This document shows positions 33,363 through 43,064 of a stretch of DNA of 64,000 nucleotides, piece by piece (position 1 is the stretch's first letter; every line of letters starts with the position of its first letter). Origin of the DNA: Sophora flavescens (Eukaryota > Streptophyta > Magnoliopsida > Fabales > Fabaceae). The DNA lies in contig CM061063.1 in NCBI GenBank assembly GCA_030762895.1, forward strand, positions 100,028,210 through 100,092,209, given 5' to 3'. The notes beneath the pieces were generated by a model. That model saw nothing but the letters and a program-made list of their open reading frames with translations, ran no database searches and was not told the DNA's origin. Made by a program: the position numbers and the translations under genes.

Positions 33363-33369
33363 TATAAAT
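33363..33369 (+). promoter_or_regulatory. TATA box of the antisense ORF
   Basis: CCTATAAATTTGG lies about 145 bp upstream of the ATG at 33509. Its position and sequence fit a plant TATA box, suggesting that the antisense gene has its own promoter beside the 3' LTR. Confidence 0.5.
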
Positions 33370-33508
33370 TTGGGCGAGCCTCTGGCGCGGTACTTCATCC
33401 TTCTTTAAGCCCTAGACTCTTCTTATCCTCAAGTTCCTTTCTGGTCCACGCATTCATACGTCCTGCTCTTTGAAACTCCCTTAGGTTTTACTTTCTGATT
33501 GTGAATCC

Positions 33509-35559
33509 ATGGAGACTTCAGTTGAAGTATCTCATAATGCTTCTTTCGGGGTGCATATTGTGGAGCCCGAATGGTGCCTCTTCCTCCACTGATGGGAATA
33601 GCTCAGCTATTCCCGATGCCGTACCCATTTCCAGGCGTCGTAAGCATACCACTAGGATGCCCAGAGTTCCCTACCCTGACATTACTATACCTGGGTATTT
33701 CTGGGTGAGGCCAGATGTGGGAGATTTTCATTCCAACTTTAGGAAATTTGAATCCCTTTCCTCCATAAAAAAACAAAGTTTCCTCCTTTGGGGGCAGTGT
33801 GGAGTGTCTGCCGTGTTCTGGGGATGAACATGTCTTTCTGCATTCAGCTCCAGGTCAACCCTCCTTCACATATGTATATAAAACCCTATTTGAACACATT
33901 GGAATCAGTCTGCCTTTTACCCAGTTTGAGTGTGATGTGCTAAAAATCATGAATGTTGCCCTAACCCAGCTCCATCCGAACAGCTGGGCCTTTTTAAAGG
34001 CCTTCCAGATCCTGTGTGAACAGATAGGCGTGGTGGCCACCGCTCCTATCTTCCTTCATTTTTATAAGGTCAGGTTTGGGGACCGGGTTGGTTGGATTTC
34101 CCTCAGTGGGGCTGAGTCCGGGGGCATTATTGGGCTTTACAAGAGCTCACATAAATTCTTCAAGTCGGACATTTTCAAAGTCCGACCCACTGCAGGGAAC
34201 GAGTCTTTATTTTATGACTCGGATGGAGTCTCCAGATTTCCCCTCACGGCAACCCCACCCCACTAAGTTCCACAGCTATGACGTCGGCTGCATGACAACC
34301 CAAGAGAAAACCGATGTCGAGCTCTTAAAACTCTATCCTCGATCATTGCCCTGTGGTAGACTTTTATTGCTCCCCAATTCATCAACTCGGCAAGCCGATT
34401 TTGATTGTAATTAGTTTTCTAATGGGTGTTTTCCCTACCCAACCACGTTCTTGTATCTAACTGATTTTCTTCTTTTTGCAGTGATAATGGGAAAATTCAA
34501 CTACAAGGCCTTGATGAAGAAGTCGGCTGCTGGCGGATCAGATGTTGCTTCAAATGTTAAGGGGAAGAAGAAGAAGTTTGCTGAAGCCTCCGACTTGAAT
34601 GTTCGTCCTCCGAAGAGGACCCGGGTAGATCTGGAGCTAGAGGTGCCGATTGGAAGCTCTCCTCCCTTGCTGATGATTGGAGAGACTCCTCCTTCCTTCA
34701 GCCGACCGAGCAACGCTCCCATGGTGACCGATCTCACCTCGGACACCAAATGGTATAATGGTAACTGTAATCCAGGGATCAGCTCGCTCTGGGGAAATGA
34801 GTTCGACCCTGCAGGCCTGATCGATAGCCAAGTGCTGAAACCGTCCGATGCCCGACTGTTGTTGGAGCAGGGCCCTGAGGAAAGTATGGAGGCGGCCGCC
34901 GTCTATGCTCTCCGCATTGCTTCAATCACCCTCTTCTGGAGCTAGCATCTAATTGATAACGTGAAGAAGATGGAGGTGATGAGGGCGGATGCGGCCCGAG
35001 CCTTGAGGGTGAGAGACGAGCTTTCTCAGGCCCTGGCCAAGTGTGAGGAGCAAGCCGGTTCATCGGTCAGCTGAAGGCTCAGAAGACGCAGCTGGAAGAA
35101 GGCCATGTCACCCTCACGGTCGAGCTGGAAATGGAAAGAGCCGGCCGACTCAACCTTCAGAACGTTGTGAAAGGGCTGCAAGCCGAGTAGGAAGCCAGTC
35201 AGGAGCTGCAGAAGTTGCTGGAGACCGAGAAGGAGGAGAACCTGAGGCTCCATGCTGATCTAGCTGAAGCTGAGGCTTCAATCATGAGGGAGCATGTTAA
35301 CGGTTTCTCCCGAGCCGTGAAGCAACTTCAGCACTTCAACCCGACTGCTGACTTCTCCAGTGCTGATGTGGACAAGGATTTCAACCGAGATGGAATCCTT
35401 GTTCCATTGGCCGAGATGGAGGACGAGGATGAGGTCGCCGTAACTCACGGGGAGGAAGACGAGGGTCAAGGGGCCGAGGAGGGACCTGAAGGTGAAGTGG
35501 GCCAACCGGGTCAATCTGCTATCATCCCTCCCAATGCCGAGGATGATCTTGATCCCTGA
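33509..35559 (+). pseudogene. Antisense ORF of Tat element (putative gypsy-type transposon protein, Transposase_28-like)
   Basis: This gene runs opposite to gag-pol. It starts at ATG 33509, shifts frame early (about 33590), and has blocks such as IPGYFWVRPDVGDFHSNFRK, ISLPFTQFECDVLKIMNVALTQLHPNSW, FLHFYKVR and a glycine-rich segment. A further frameshift lies near 34250. A GT...AG intron (about 34409-34481, ending CTTTTTGCAG) precedes a second exon with a basic patch (KGKKKKFAE) and a coiled-coil, acidic C terminus ending at 35559. In-frame stops occur at about 34943 and 35188. Similar proteins occur in Tat elements and are often called transposase, without proof of activity. Confidence 0.75.
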
Positions 35560-35699
35560 AATTGTATAAGTAGTTTAGGAAACACGTTGTTTTTGTGCAG
35601 TCCTCTTTTTTGAACCTTCATGTATTCGGGGCCTTGCCCCTTTATTTTAATGAAATTTCTTATTTACTTGTGAATCTATTTGCACTTGGAAAATTTTCC

Positions 35700-36040
35700 G
35701 ATGTTTTTATAGGCTTAGCACGTTGACCCTGATTGGTCAATTTTAACTTGGTCAGCCTCTTTATGTTTTATACACCTTTATAGGCTCGACACTTCGACCC
35801 TGATCGGCCGATTTTGGCTCGGTCAGCCTTTTTAGGATTTAAGCACTTTTATAGGCTCGGGACGTCCTCTTTAGGATTTAAGCATCTTTATAGGCTCGGG
35901 CGACCTCTTTAGGATTTAAGCACCTTTATAGGCTCGGACAGCCTCTTTAGGATTTAAGCACCTTTATAGGCTCGGACGGCCTTTTTAGGATTTAAGCACC
36001 TTTATAGGCTCGGACGGCCTTTTTAGGATTTAGCAGTTTT
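35700..36040. repeat. Tandem repeats in the Tat element between integrase and antisense gene
   Basis: About seven units of TTTATAGGCTCGG...CCT(C/T)TTTAGGATTTAAGCAC, near 36 bp each. The first two units are longer because they carry an extra TTCGACCCTGATCGGCC-type segment. The end units are the most alike, suggesting recent expansion. Repeat arrays in this untranslated part are typical of Tat/Ogre elements. Confidence 0.85.
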
Positions 36041-36182
36041 AACGCCGTATTTTTTGCATAATAGCTCAACTGAAGAAAATTTTATTTATTTATTTTTCCT
36101 AGTGTGCCTCGTTAAAACCTTCTCGGCCAAAACCTCATGGGAAAAAGTCCGAGATAGGAAAAAGAGTGCATCACTTCTAACC

Positions 36183-37236
36183 TTAGCTAAAATAAAACTT
36201 AAGGTGGGAAGTGTTCCATGTTCTTGGAACCGACTTTCCTGACAATTCTTCTAGCCTGTAGGCACCATTTCCTAGATTTTCTGTTATCCTGAATGGGCCT
36301 GACCAGTTTGCCGCGAGCTTACCCTCTTTGGAGTCTTTTCTCGCATCGCTTTGCAGTCTCAGCACTAAGTCACCCTGCACAAATTCCCTTGGGCGCAGCC
36401 TTGAGTTGTACTTCCGAGTTGCTTTTTGCTTGCACAGCTCGTCCCTGATTTTTGCTTTATCTCGGACTTCCTCGACCATGTCAAGCTCAACTCGGAGTTC
36501 TTCTTCATTTTTACTTTGATTGTGATGCTGCCTTCGAAAGGAGAGCTCACCGAGCTCAACTGGAATCATCGCATCGGTTCCATAGGTTAGTTTGAACGGT
36601 GTTTCTCCCGTCGAGGATTGAGCAATGGTAAGTCCACAGAATGCTTGGTAACTGCTCAACCCAAGCCCCTTTCGATTGTCCCAACCTTCTTTTGAGCTCG
36701 TTTAGAATAACTTTATTGGTTGCCTCTGCTTGGCCATTTGTTTGTGGATGCTCAACCGAGGTCACTTTGTGTTTAATTCCGAGGTTGGAGTAAAACTCTC
36801 CGAGCTCCTTATCGGTGAATTGCTTTCCGTTGTCTGTAACAACTGCATAAGGGAGGCCATGCCTGCATATAATGTTTTTCCATACAAAATTTTGGACCTT
36901 TTTGGCAGTTATCGTAGCCAATGGCTCTGCTTCAATCCACTTGGTGAAGTAGTCTACTCCTACCAGGAGGAACTTGACTTGACCCTTGGCCACTAGGAAA
37001 GGACCGACTATGTCCATCCCCCACATAGTAAAGGGCCATGGTGAGAACATGGAGTGGAGCTCTTCTCCTGGGGCACAAGCTATGTTGGCGAACTTCTGAC
37101 AAGGGTCACACCTATTGGTCCAGGTAGAACAATCAAGTCTCATGGTTGGCCAGTAAAACCCTGCTCGTAGGATCCAAGCTGCCAGAGATCGGCCACCTGA
37201 ATGCATTCCGAAGATTCCTCGGTGCATTTCATCCAT
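36183..37236 (-). pseudogene. Tat element integrase
   Basis: The minus strand has the zinc domain (H..IFGMHSGG then CDPCQKF), the catalytic core with D in GMDIVGPF, D in VTDNGKQF and E in the HPQTNGQAEATNK block, and a C-terminal part (36183-36659) with RPREFVQGDLVLR and GPFRI. A frameshift at about 36560-36650 splits core and C terminus. Integrase inserts the cDNA into host DNA. Confidence 0.9.
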
Positions 37237-37334
37237 TACATACTCGGACTGCTCCTTTGTGAGGCACTTCAGTAACGGCCTGGAGAATCCCCTCTTGTAC
37301 AGCTCACCGTCTAAGATGGTGTAGTGACAAGATT

Positions 37335-38391
37335 TCAGATTCGCCTCGCCTCCTTTTGGTCATCAGGTAGTTTGTCCGAGGTTAGATACTCCCATATTGG
37401 AGTCATCCAGCCCCGGTCATAGTGCTCGTTCACTGTCACTTCGGCACTCTTTATGCTCGGCTTGAGGAGGTTTTCTTGAATGAAAGTTCTTAGTTGGCCA
37501 GCCCTCTTGGTGCTTGCCAATTTGGACAGCAGATCTGCTCTGGAATTTTCTTCTCGAGGTATGTGCTCAATGGAGAAATGCTCAAATTCGGAAATGAGGC
37601 TATTAACCTTGCAGAGATATCTAGTTAGTTGGGGGTATTTTGTCTGATAATTGCCCGAGACTTGTCCCGTTACGAGCTGTGAGTCACTTCTGCATTTTAG
37701 CTCCCGGACCCCAATTTCTTTAGCTAACAATAGCCCAGCAATAAGGGCTTCATATTCTGCTTGGTTGTTTGAAGCAGTGAACCCAAACTTCAAAGATTGC
37801 TCGAGGATTAGATCATCAGGTCCCTCAAGAATTATTCCAGCCCCGCTTCCTTTCAAGTTAGATGATCCATCAACATATAGGAGCCAGATGAAGGATTCTG
37901 ACCTCGGTTTGGAAGAAAGCTCGGCAATGAAATCAGAGAGACATTGGGCTTTCATTGGTCCCCCTCGGTTCATACCGTAGACCGAACTCTGAAAATTCCA
38001 CTGACCAAGCTATCATTCGTCCGGCTAGATCAGGTTTCCTGAGTACTTGCTTTATCGGGTGATCAGTTTTGACGATGACCTGGTGAGATTGGAAATAGGG
38101 TCGTAACCTCCGAGCTGCCATAACTAAGGCGAGAGCCAGTTTTTCAATTACTTGGTATCGCGTTTCCGTGTCTCTCAGGATCCTACTGACATAGTACACC
38201 GGCATCTGTTGCTCCTCCTCTTCCTGGATGATGACTGCACTGATTGCATAACTATTGACGGAGAGGTACATGTACAGATCTTTGTCGAGCTGAGGACGAG
38301 GGAGGATTGGGGGAGATGCTAAAAAGAGTTTCAGATCTTCGAAGGCTTTCTCACATTCTTCAGTCCAAATGAAATCCTTTGACTTTTTCAA
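37335..38391 (-). pseudogene. Tat element RNase H and second (archaeal-type) RNase H
   Basis: Two domains in minus-strand order. The first (37933-38391) starts KDFIWTEECEKAFEDLK and has Y.SVNSYAISAV; several acidic residues expected of an active site are replaced, as in other Tat elements. The second (37335-37973) has LYVDGSSNLKGSGAGI, NNQAEYEALIAGL, SDSQLV and REENSRAD, a fuller active-site set (D, E, D, D). The domains are in different frames, with a frameshift near 37950 and another upstream near 38425. Confidence 0.85.
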
Positions 38392-39349
38392 GATTTGGAA
38401 AAAAGGTCTTGCCTTCTCTGCAGACTTCGGGAGAAAAGCGGGATAGGGAGGCTAATCGGCCGGCTAGCCTCTGAATTTCCTTCACATTCCGAGGAGTTCG
38501 CATTTCCATGACGGCTTTGCATTTATCTGGATTAGCTTCGATTCCTCGGTGTGTTAGCATATATCCCAAGAATTTTCCTCCTTGTACACCAAAAGAGCAC
38601 TTCTCTGGATTTAGCCTCATGTTGTACTTTCTGAGCTGGCCGAAGATTTCTTCGAGGTCGGCAGGGTGCTGGTTCGGATCTTCGGATTTTACTTCCATGT
38701 CATCAACATATACTTCCAAGTTTTTTCCGATTTGACTGGTGAAAACCTTGTCCATAAGCCTTTGATATGTTGCCCCAGCATTTTTTAGGCCGAAGGGCAT
38801 TACTCGGTAGCAGTAATTTGCCCCATCAGTCATAAATGCTGTTTTTTCCTCGTCGGGTGGATACATCCTGATCTGGTTGTAACCTGAATATGCGTCCAAA
38901 AAGGACAAAACCTTGTAACCTGAGGCCCCATCCACTAGTCTGTCAATGTTGGGCAAGGGATAGGAATCCTTTGGGCATGCCTTGTTGAGGTCGGTATAGT
39001 CGGTGCACATCCGCCATTTACCATTGGCCTTTCTGACTAATACCATGTTGGCCAGCCAAGTGGTGTATTTCACATCTCGGATGAAATTTGCTTTGAGCGG
39101 TTTAGAAGTCTCCTCGGCCATTGCTCGACGCCTTTTTTCTCCAAGTTTCCTTTTACTCTGAGTTACAGGTTTAGCTTCGGGACATATAGACAGCTTATGG
39201 CACATAAAGTTGGGGTCTATGCCCGGCATATCCGATGTCTTCCAGGCGAACAGGTCAGCATTCTTTCTTAGGACCGTGTGAAGCCTCTTTCTGAGTGAGG
39301 GGTCCAGTTGACTACCGACGTGGGTGCACTGTTCAGGATGGGCTCCCAA
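38360..39349 (-). pseudogene. Tat element reverse transcriptase
   Basis: The minus strand shows RT blocks: MVLVRKANGKWRMCTDYTDLNKACPKD, FLDAYSGYNQIRM, MPFGLKNAGATYQRLMDK and YVDDMEVKS with both catalytic aspartates. The residue after YVDDM is E, where related elements usually have a hydrophobic residue. It is preceded by an in-frame TAG (39350-39352) that separates it from gag-protease. The frame is lost near 38425, before RNase H. Confidence 0.9.
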
Positions 39350-41563
39350 CTAGAACCTTTCTAAAGACTCTTTTGGTTCGGCCCTGGACTCGTACATCTC
39401 CGCCCTTGGGTCCAGCTCAAACATGCTGACCAAACTGACTGAAGTTACTGAGCTGACCGAGCTTACCACCTCTGCTTTACCATCCTCAGTATTCTTTGGG
39501 CCGTCCTGGTGACGGGTAACCTTTAGGCTGTCCATATAGCACTGCCTCGCTAGCTTTTGGTCAGCTCGGACAGCAATTAGCTCCCCAGAGTCGGCTGGGA
39601 ATTTCATTGTCAGGTGTGGGGTAGAGACAATTGCCCCGAGCTCATTCAGCGTCGGTCTTACAATAAGGATATTGTACGACGTGCTGACATCTACAATAAC
39701 ATACCTGACTGATACGGACTTGGAGAGCCTGCCTTCTCCGAACGTGGTTAAGAGATCTATATAACCTCGGGTCTTGACTTGTTCCCCGGCAAACCCTACC
39801 AGCTTGTCCTCCTGCTCTTTTATCAGCTTTTCTGGGATTTCGAGCTTCTTGAAGGTTGCCAGGTAAAGAATATCGGCCGAGCTCCCCTGGTCAATAAGTG
39901 TTCGTCTGACCGAGAAGTTGGCCAGCTCGACCGTTATCACCATTGGGTCATCTTGATTTGGATCTACCCCTTGGAAATCATCATATGTGAATGTTATGGG
40001 GGGTCTTGCTCTTGGAGGCCTTCCAGACACCGTGTTAACAGATCGGTGGGCTTTCACATGACGCCTCTGAGCCGAGCTAGTTGTTCCTCCTCCTGCAAAT
40101 CCCCCCGAGATTGTATTGATGACCCCCCTGATTCCCCCCTCTGGTTCTTCGATAGCGGTCCTTTGATTATTCAGCCGATCTTCGCCCTGATGATTTCTTC
40201 GCAAGTTTGCATCTCGGTCTCGGTTATCATGACCGTGTCTTCGTCGTCTGCCTCCGTTGTCATCTCGGCGAATGAAACGATCAAGACGACCTGCTTGCAC
40301 TAACTCCTCAATTTTTCTCTGGAGTATTCTGCACTCTTTAGTGGAGTGTCCATAGTTTTGATGCCACATGCATTCTTTGCTTCTGTCAGCATTGTCCGGT
40401 GTTTTGGATGGTTCAGGTAAGGTAAGCAACTCGGCGCTGCACACCTCCTGAAGGATGGTTGCCCGAGATCGGTTCAACGGAGTATAAGATGGATACCTGG
40501 GATGCCTCTGCGGGAATTCTCTTTCATTGGTTTTTTGGGTCCTTTGTGAGTCAGACCCCCTGTTTCTGTCTTTGTTCGAGGCTGAGCTCTTGTCCTCGAA
40601 ACCTCTTTCTCTCCTTTTAAATTCCAGCATCTCTTCCGAGTTCATAAACCCTGTAGCCTTTTCCTGCAGCTCTTCAAAATCTCTTGGTGGCTTCCGAGAT
40701 AGGTACTCGAAGAATGGTCCCGGCTTAAGACCGGCCATGACGGTGTGGAGGCAGAGTTCCGAGCTCGTATTGGGAATCAGGATCTGCTTAGCATTGAAGC
40801 GGGCCATGTAATCTCTGAGTGATTCATTCCTTTCCTGTTTGAAATTTACCAGTGAGATTGAGTGCCTTCTGTGCCTTCGGCTTGCCGCGAATTGTGTAGT
40901 GAAATTGGTTATGAGCACATCAAAGGAATCAATCGACCGATGTGGTAGATTTGTTAGCCAGGTCAGAGTCGGGCCTTGCAAAGTAGTTGGAAAAACTTTG
41001 CACATGACGGCCTCCGAATCAGTCACCGGGTAAATAGAGGAAATAAAGGACTCCACATGCTCGGTTGGGTCAGTGGTGCCATTGAATTTGTCGATGTTAA
41101 GGGGCTTAAAATGGGTTGGCACGATTACCTCATTAATGTCATCAATGAAGGGCAACCTCGGACGTCGGTCTGATGTCCTTCCTTTCTGGCTAGTCCTTTC
41201 TACGTGAGGTTTGACTTCTGAATCCCCCAGGGGAGGTTTAGTTTTGGATGCTCGGTTGGTTCCCCATGGAGAGTGCATCAGAGGGTCCTTCTGGCCAGCC
41301 TCGGGTGAGGATTGCTCTTCATCGGAGGGTGTCAGGGACCTCTCTCTTTTTCGCGCTCTTAGGAGCTTTTGATTCTGCGCGCGTATCTCCTCATTTTCTT
41401 TCCGCAACTGCTTAAGCTGTTCAATAACGTCTTCCAACCAAGGGTTGTCTTCATGGAGGGGGGAGGAAAGATGATTGCCGCGATTCTGGGCATTCGAAGC
41501 CTCGTGGTCCTCATGATTCATGCTGCTCGCCCCTCCTCTCAGACCATTCCTTGTGGTCACCAT
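39350..41563 (-). CDS. Tat element gag-protease ORF, 737 aa, open
   Basis: It starts at ATG 41563, about 60 bp inside the 5' LTR boundary, and ends at TAG 39350. Residues about 40-75 are a charged coiled coil. A retrotransposon gag domain lies at about 160-300 (VFPTTLQGPTLTWLTNLP, FKQERNESLRDYMARFN). An arginine-rich segment with a C..H....GHSTKEC zinc-like motif follows, then a protease-like domain near residue 560 (IDQGSSADILY; the usual motif has G or an alternative residue before GSS). It is the only pol-side ORF still open throughout. Gag packages the RNA and the protease cuts the polyprotein. Confidence 0.88.
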   Translation of the reverse strand: MVTTRNGLRGGASSMNHEDHEASNAQNRGNHLSSPLHEDNPWLEDVIEQLKQLRKENEEIRAQNQKLLRARKRERSLTPSDEEQSSPEAGQKDPLMHSPWGTNRASKTKPPLGDSEVKPHVERTSQKGRTSDRRPRLPFIDDINEVIVPTHFKPLNIDKFNGTTDPTEHVESFISSIYPVTDSEAVMCKVFPTTLQGPTLTWLTNLPHRSIDSFDVLITNFTTQFAASRRHRRHSISLVNFKQERNESLRDYMARFNAKQILIPNTSSELCLHTVMAGLKPGPFFEYLSRKPPRDFEELQEKATGFMNSEEMLEFKRRERGFEDKSSASNKDRNRGSDSQRTQKTNEREFPQRHPRYPSYTPLNRSRATILQEVCSAELLTLPEPSKTPDNADRSKECMWHQNYGHSTKECRILQRKIEELVQAGRLDRFIRRDDNGGRRRRHGHDNRDRDANLRRNHQGEDRLNNQRTAIEEPEGGIRGVINTISGGFAGGGTTSSAQRRHVKAHRSVNTVSGRPPRARPPITFTYDDFQGVDPNQDDPMVITVELANFSVRRTLIDQGSSADILYLATFKKLEIPEKLIKEQEDKLVGFAGEQVKTRGYIDLLTTFGEGRLSKSVSVRYVIVDVSTSYNILIVRPTLNELGAIVSTPHLTMKFPADSGELIAVRADQKLARQCYMDSLKVTRHQDGPKNTEDGKAEVVSSVSSVTSVSLVSMFELDPRAEMYESRAEPKESLERF

Positions 41564-41602
41564 CGAGCTTTTCTTGTGGAACCGGGGAAAGTTTCACCTC
41601 GG

Positions 41603-41619
41603 CCCCACGGTGGGCGCCA
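41603..41619 (-). promoter_or_regulatory. Tat element primer-binding site
   Basis: After the 5' LTR end (41622) the minus strand reads TT and then TGGCGCCCACCGTGGGG. The TGG start and position fit a tRNA primer site, and this sequence type is common in Tat elements. The primer tRNA is not assigned. Confidence 0.75.
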
Positions 41620-41621
41620 AA

Positions 41622-42214
41622 TGTTCCTGCCGAGATCCGGTTTACCGGAGCCTCGCCGTGAACGTCAAACTAGGGATGAATAATTGGGGGTTGTTTTAGG
41701 CTATGGCTTGACAGAATCAATATTCCGGTCTTACGTATCCCGATGGGAATCAAAGCCAGACGTAGTTCTCGGTTCAACCCTTGACCGTGGTGATCTCGAT
41801 CTCTTAATTTTGTGTCGGATGAACACTAGGGAGCAAGGACTCTCTGATGGTCTCTTGGTCGACACTAGTTTCTCCAAACACTTAGAGAGAGTCACCGGCG
41901 TTCGGTGAAAAATGAGTTTTCTATCATGGGTATTCCTCCTTTTATAATAGGATTCCCCTATCTTTTAGAGATCTGATTTATCTCTTAAATATCTTTTAGA
42001 GATCTGATTTATCTCTTAAATATCTTTTGAGATGTGATTCCTTAATTTAAGGGATATTATCTCTTTTAACCAGATAAGGTTATTTCAGATAATATCAGGA
42101 TTTAATATTAATATCTTATCCCTTAATTAAGTGATATTTAACTTATTATTTTTAACTTCCGGACTAGGCCGTGTATTCGAGCTCGGTGACCGGGTTTATT
42201 CTTCGGCTAGTACA
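41622..42214 (-). repeat. Tat element 5' LTR
   Basis: A 593-bp partner of 32212-32805. By eye the pair is about 96-97% identical, with differences mostly transitions. This is consistent with a moderately recent insertion. Confidence 0.92.
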
Positions 42215-43064
42215 TTTCTGATAATTTTATGTGGTTGTGAATATATATGTCAAAAACTTGATAAGACCACGACAAGTGTACCGGGTTCATTGTAAGTAAT
42301 AAAATCGATGTGAACCGGATATCGTCCACAGGGATTAGTTGACCAATTCACAAGTTAAACAGCTATCTAGACCTATCTTTGGCATGAAGAGAGCTCAAAA
42401 CATAAAATTAAGTAACAAATGCAATTAAAATGTTTTTGGTCTTTTGAGATTTTTAACAAACACTTAGCAAGCAAAAAGGAATATGATTAACAAAATGATA
42501 GAGATGTTGGGGTTAGACTATACTAATCTTCCCTCAATTGCAATAAAATGGTTACTAACACAAGTCCTGATTCAATTATGACAATCAAGCCTTTTAAAAT
42601 ATTGAAGCCCTAATTCCTTAGGTGGAATGAGCCTAAAGCCACAAATTAAACCCTAATTCCTTAGGTAGATTAACATGAGATTTTGCATAAAGAACCAGGA
42701 CTCAAAAGATTGTAAGCACTTCAAGACCTATTCCTAAATTTATGAACTACTTGGTACTTGATTCATGAGCATGTATTAGCATCAACTTTCCAATTGTCTA
42801 CCCAAGCAACAAATCATTTCATGCATGATCAAACCAAGAAAAACATTAAGCAAGAATCAAACACTTATAATGAAAGAGAAACTTGCATTAAAACCAAGTT
42901 AAGATAAACTAAGTTTAGAAAAGTAAACAGCTAACCCTAACAAAAAGGGATTTAACTAGACATATTAAATCCTAAAATAAAATAAAATAAAATAGAGTGA
43001 AAGAGAGAAGGAAACTCCATCAATATTGAGCACAAGAGACCAAACTTCTCTCCCTCGGCCTTGC

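Larger units (their letters stand above)
32212..42214 (-). mobile_element. Complete Tat-lineage Ty3/gypsy retrotransposon, 10.0 kb, with antisense ORF
   Basis: LTRs at 32212-32805 and 41622-42214 start TGTTCCTGCC and end AGTACA, flanked by an exact TTTCT duplication (32207-32211, 42215-42219). By eye the LTRs differ at about 20 positions plus small indels over 594 bp. Coding is on the minus strand: gag, protease, RT, RNase H, second RNase H-like domain, integrase. A gene on the opposite strand lies between integrase and the 3' LTR. The second RNase H and the antisense ORF are hallmarks of the Tat lineage. Several frameshifts and one stop inactivate pol. Confidence 0.93.

Noticed and set aside
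33147..33398. Minus-strand ORF beside the Tat 3' LTR
   Set aside because: No retroelement motif; lies opposite the promoter of the antisense gene.
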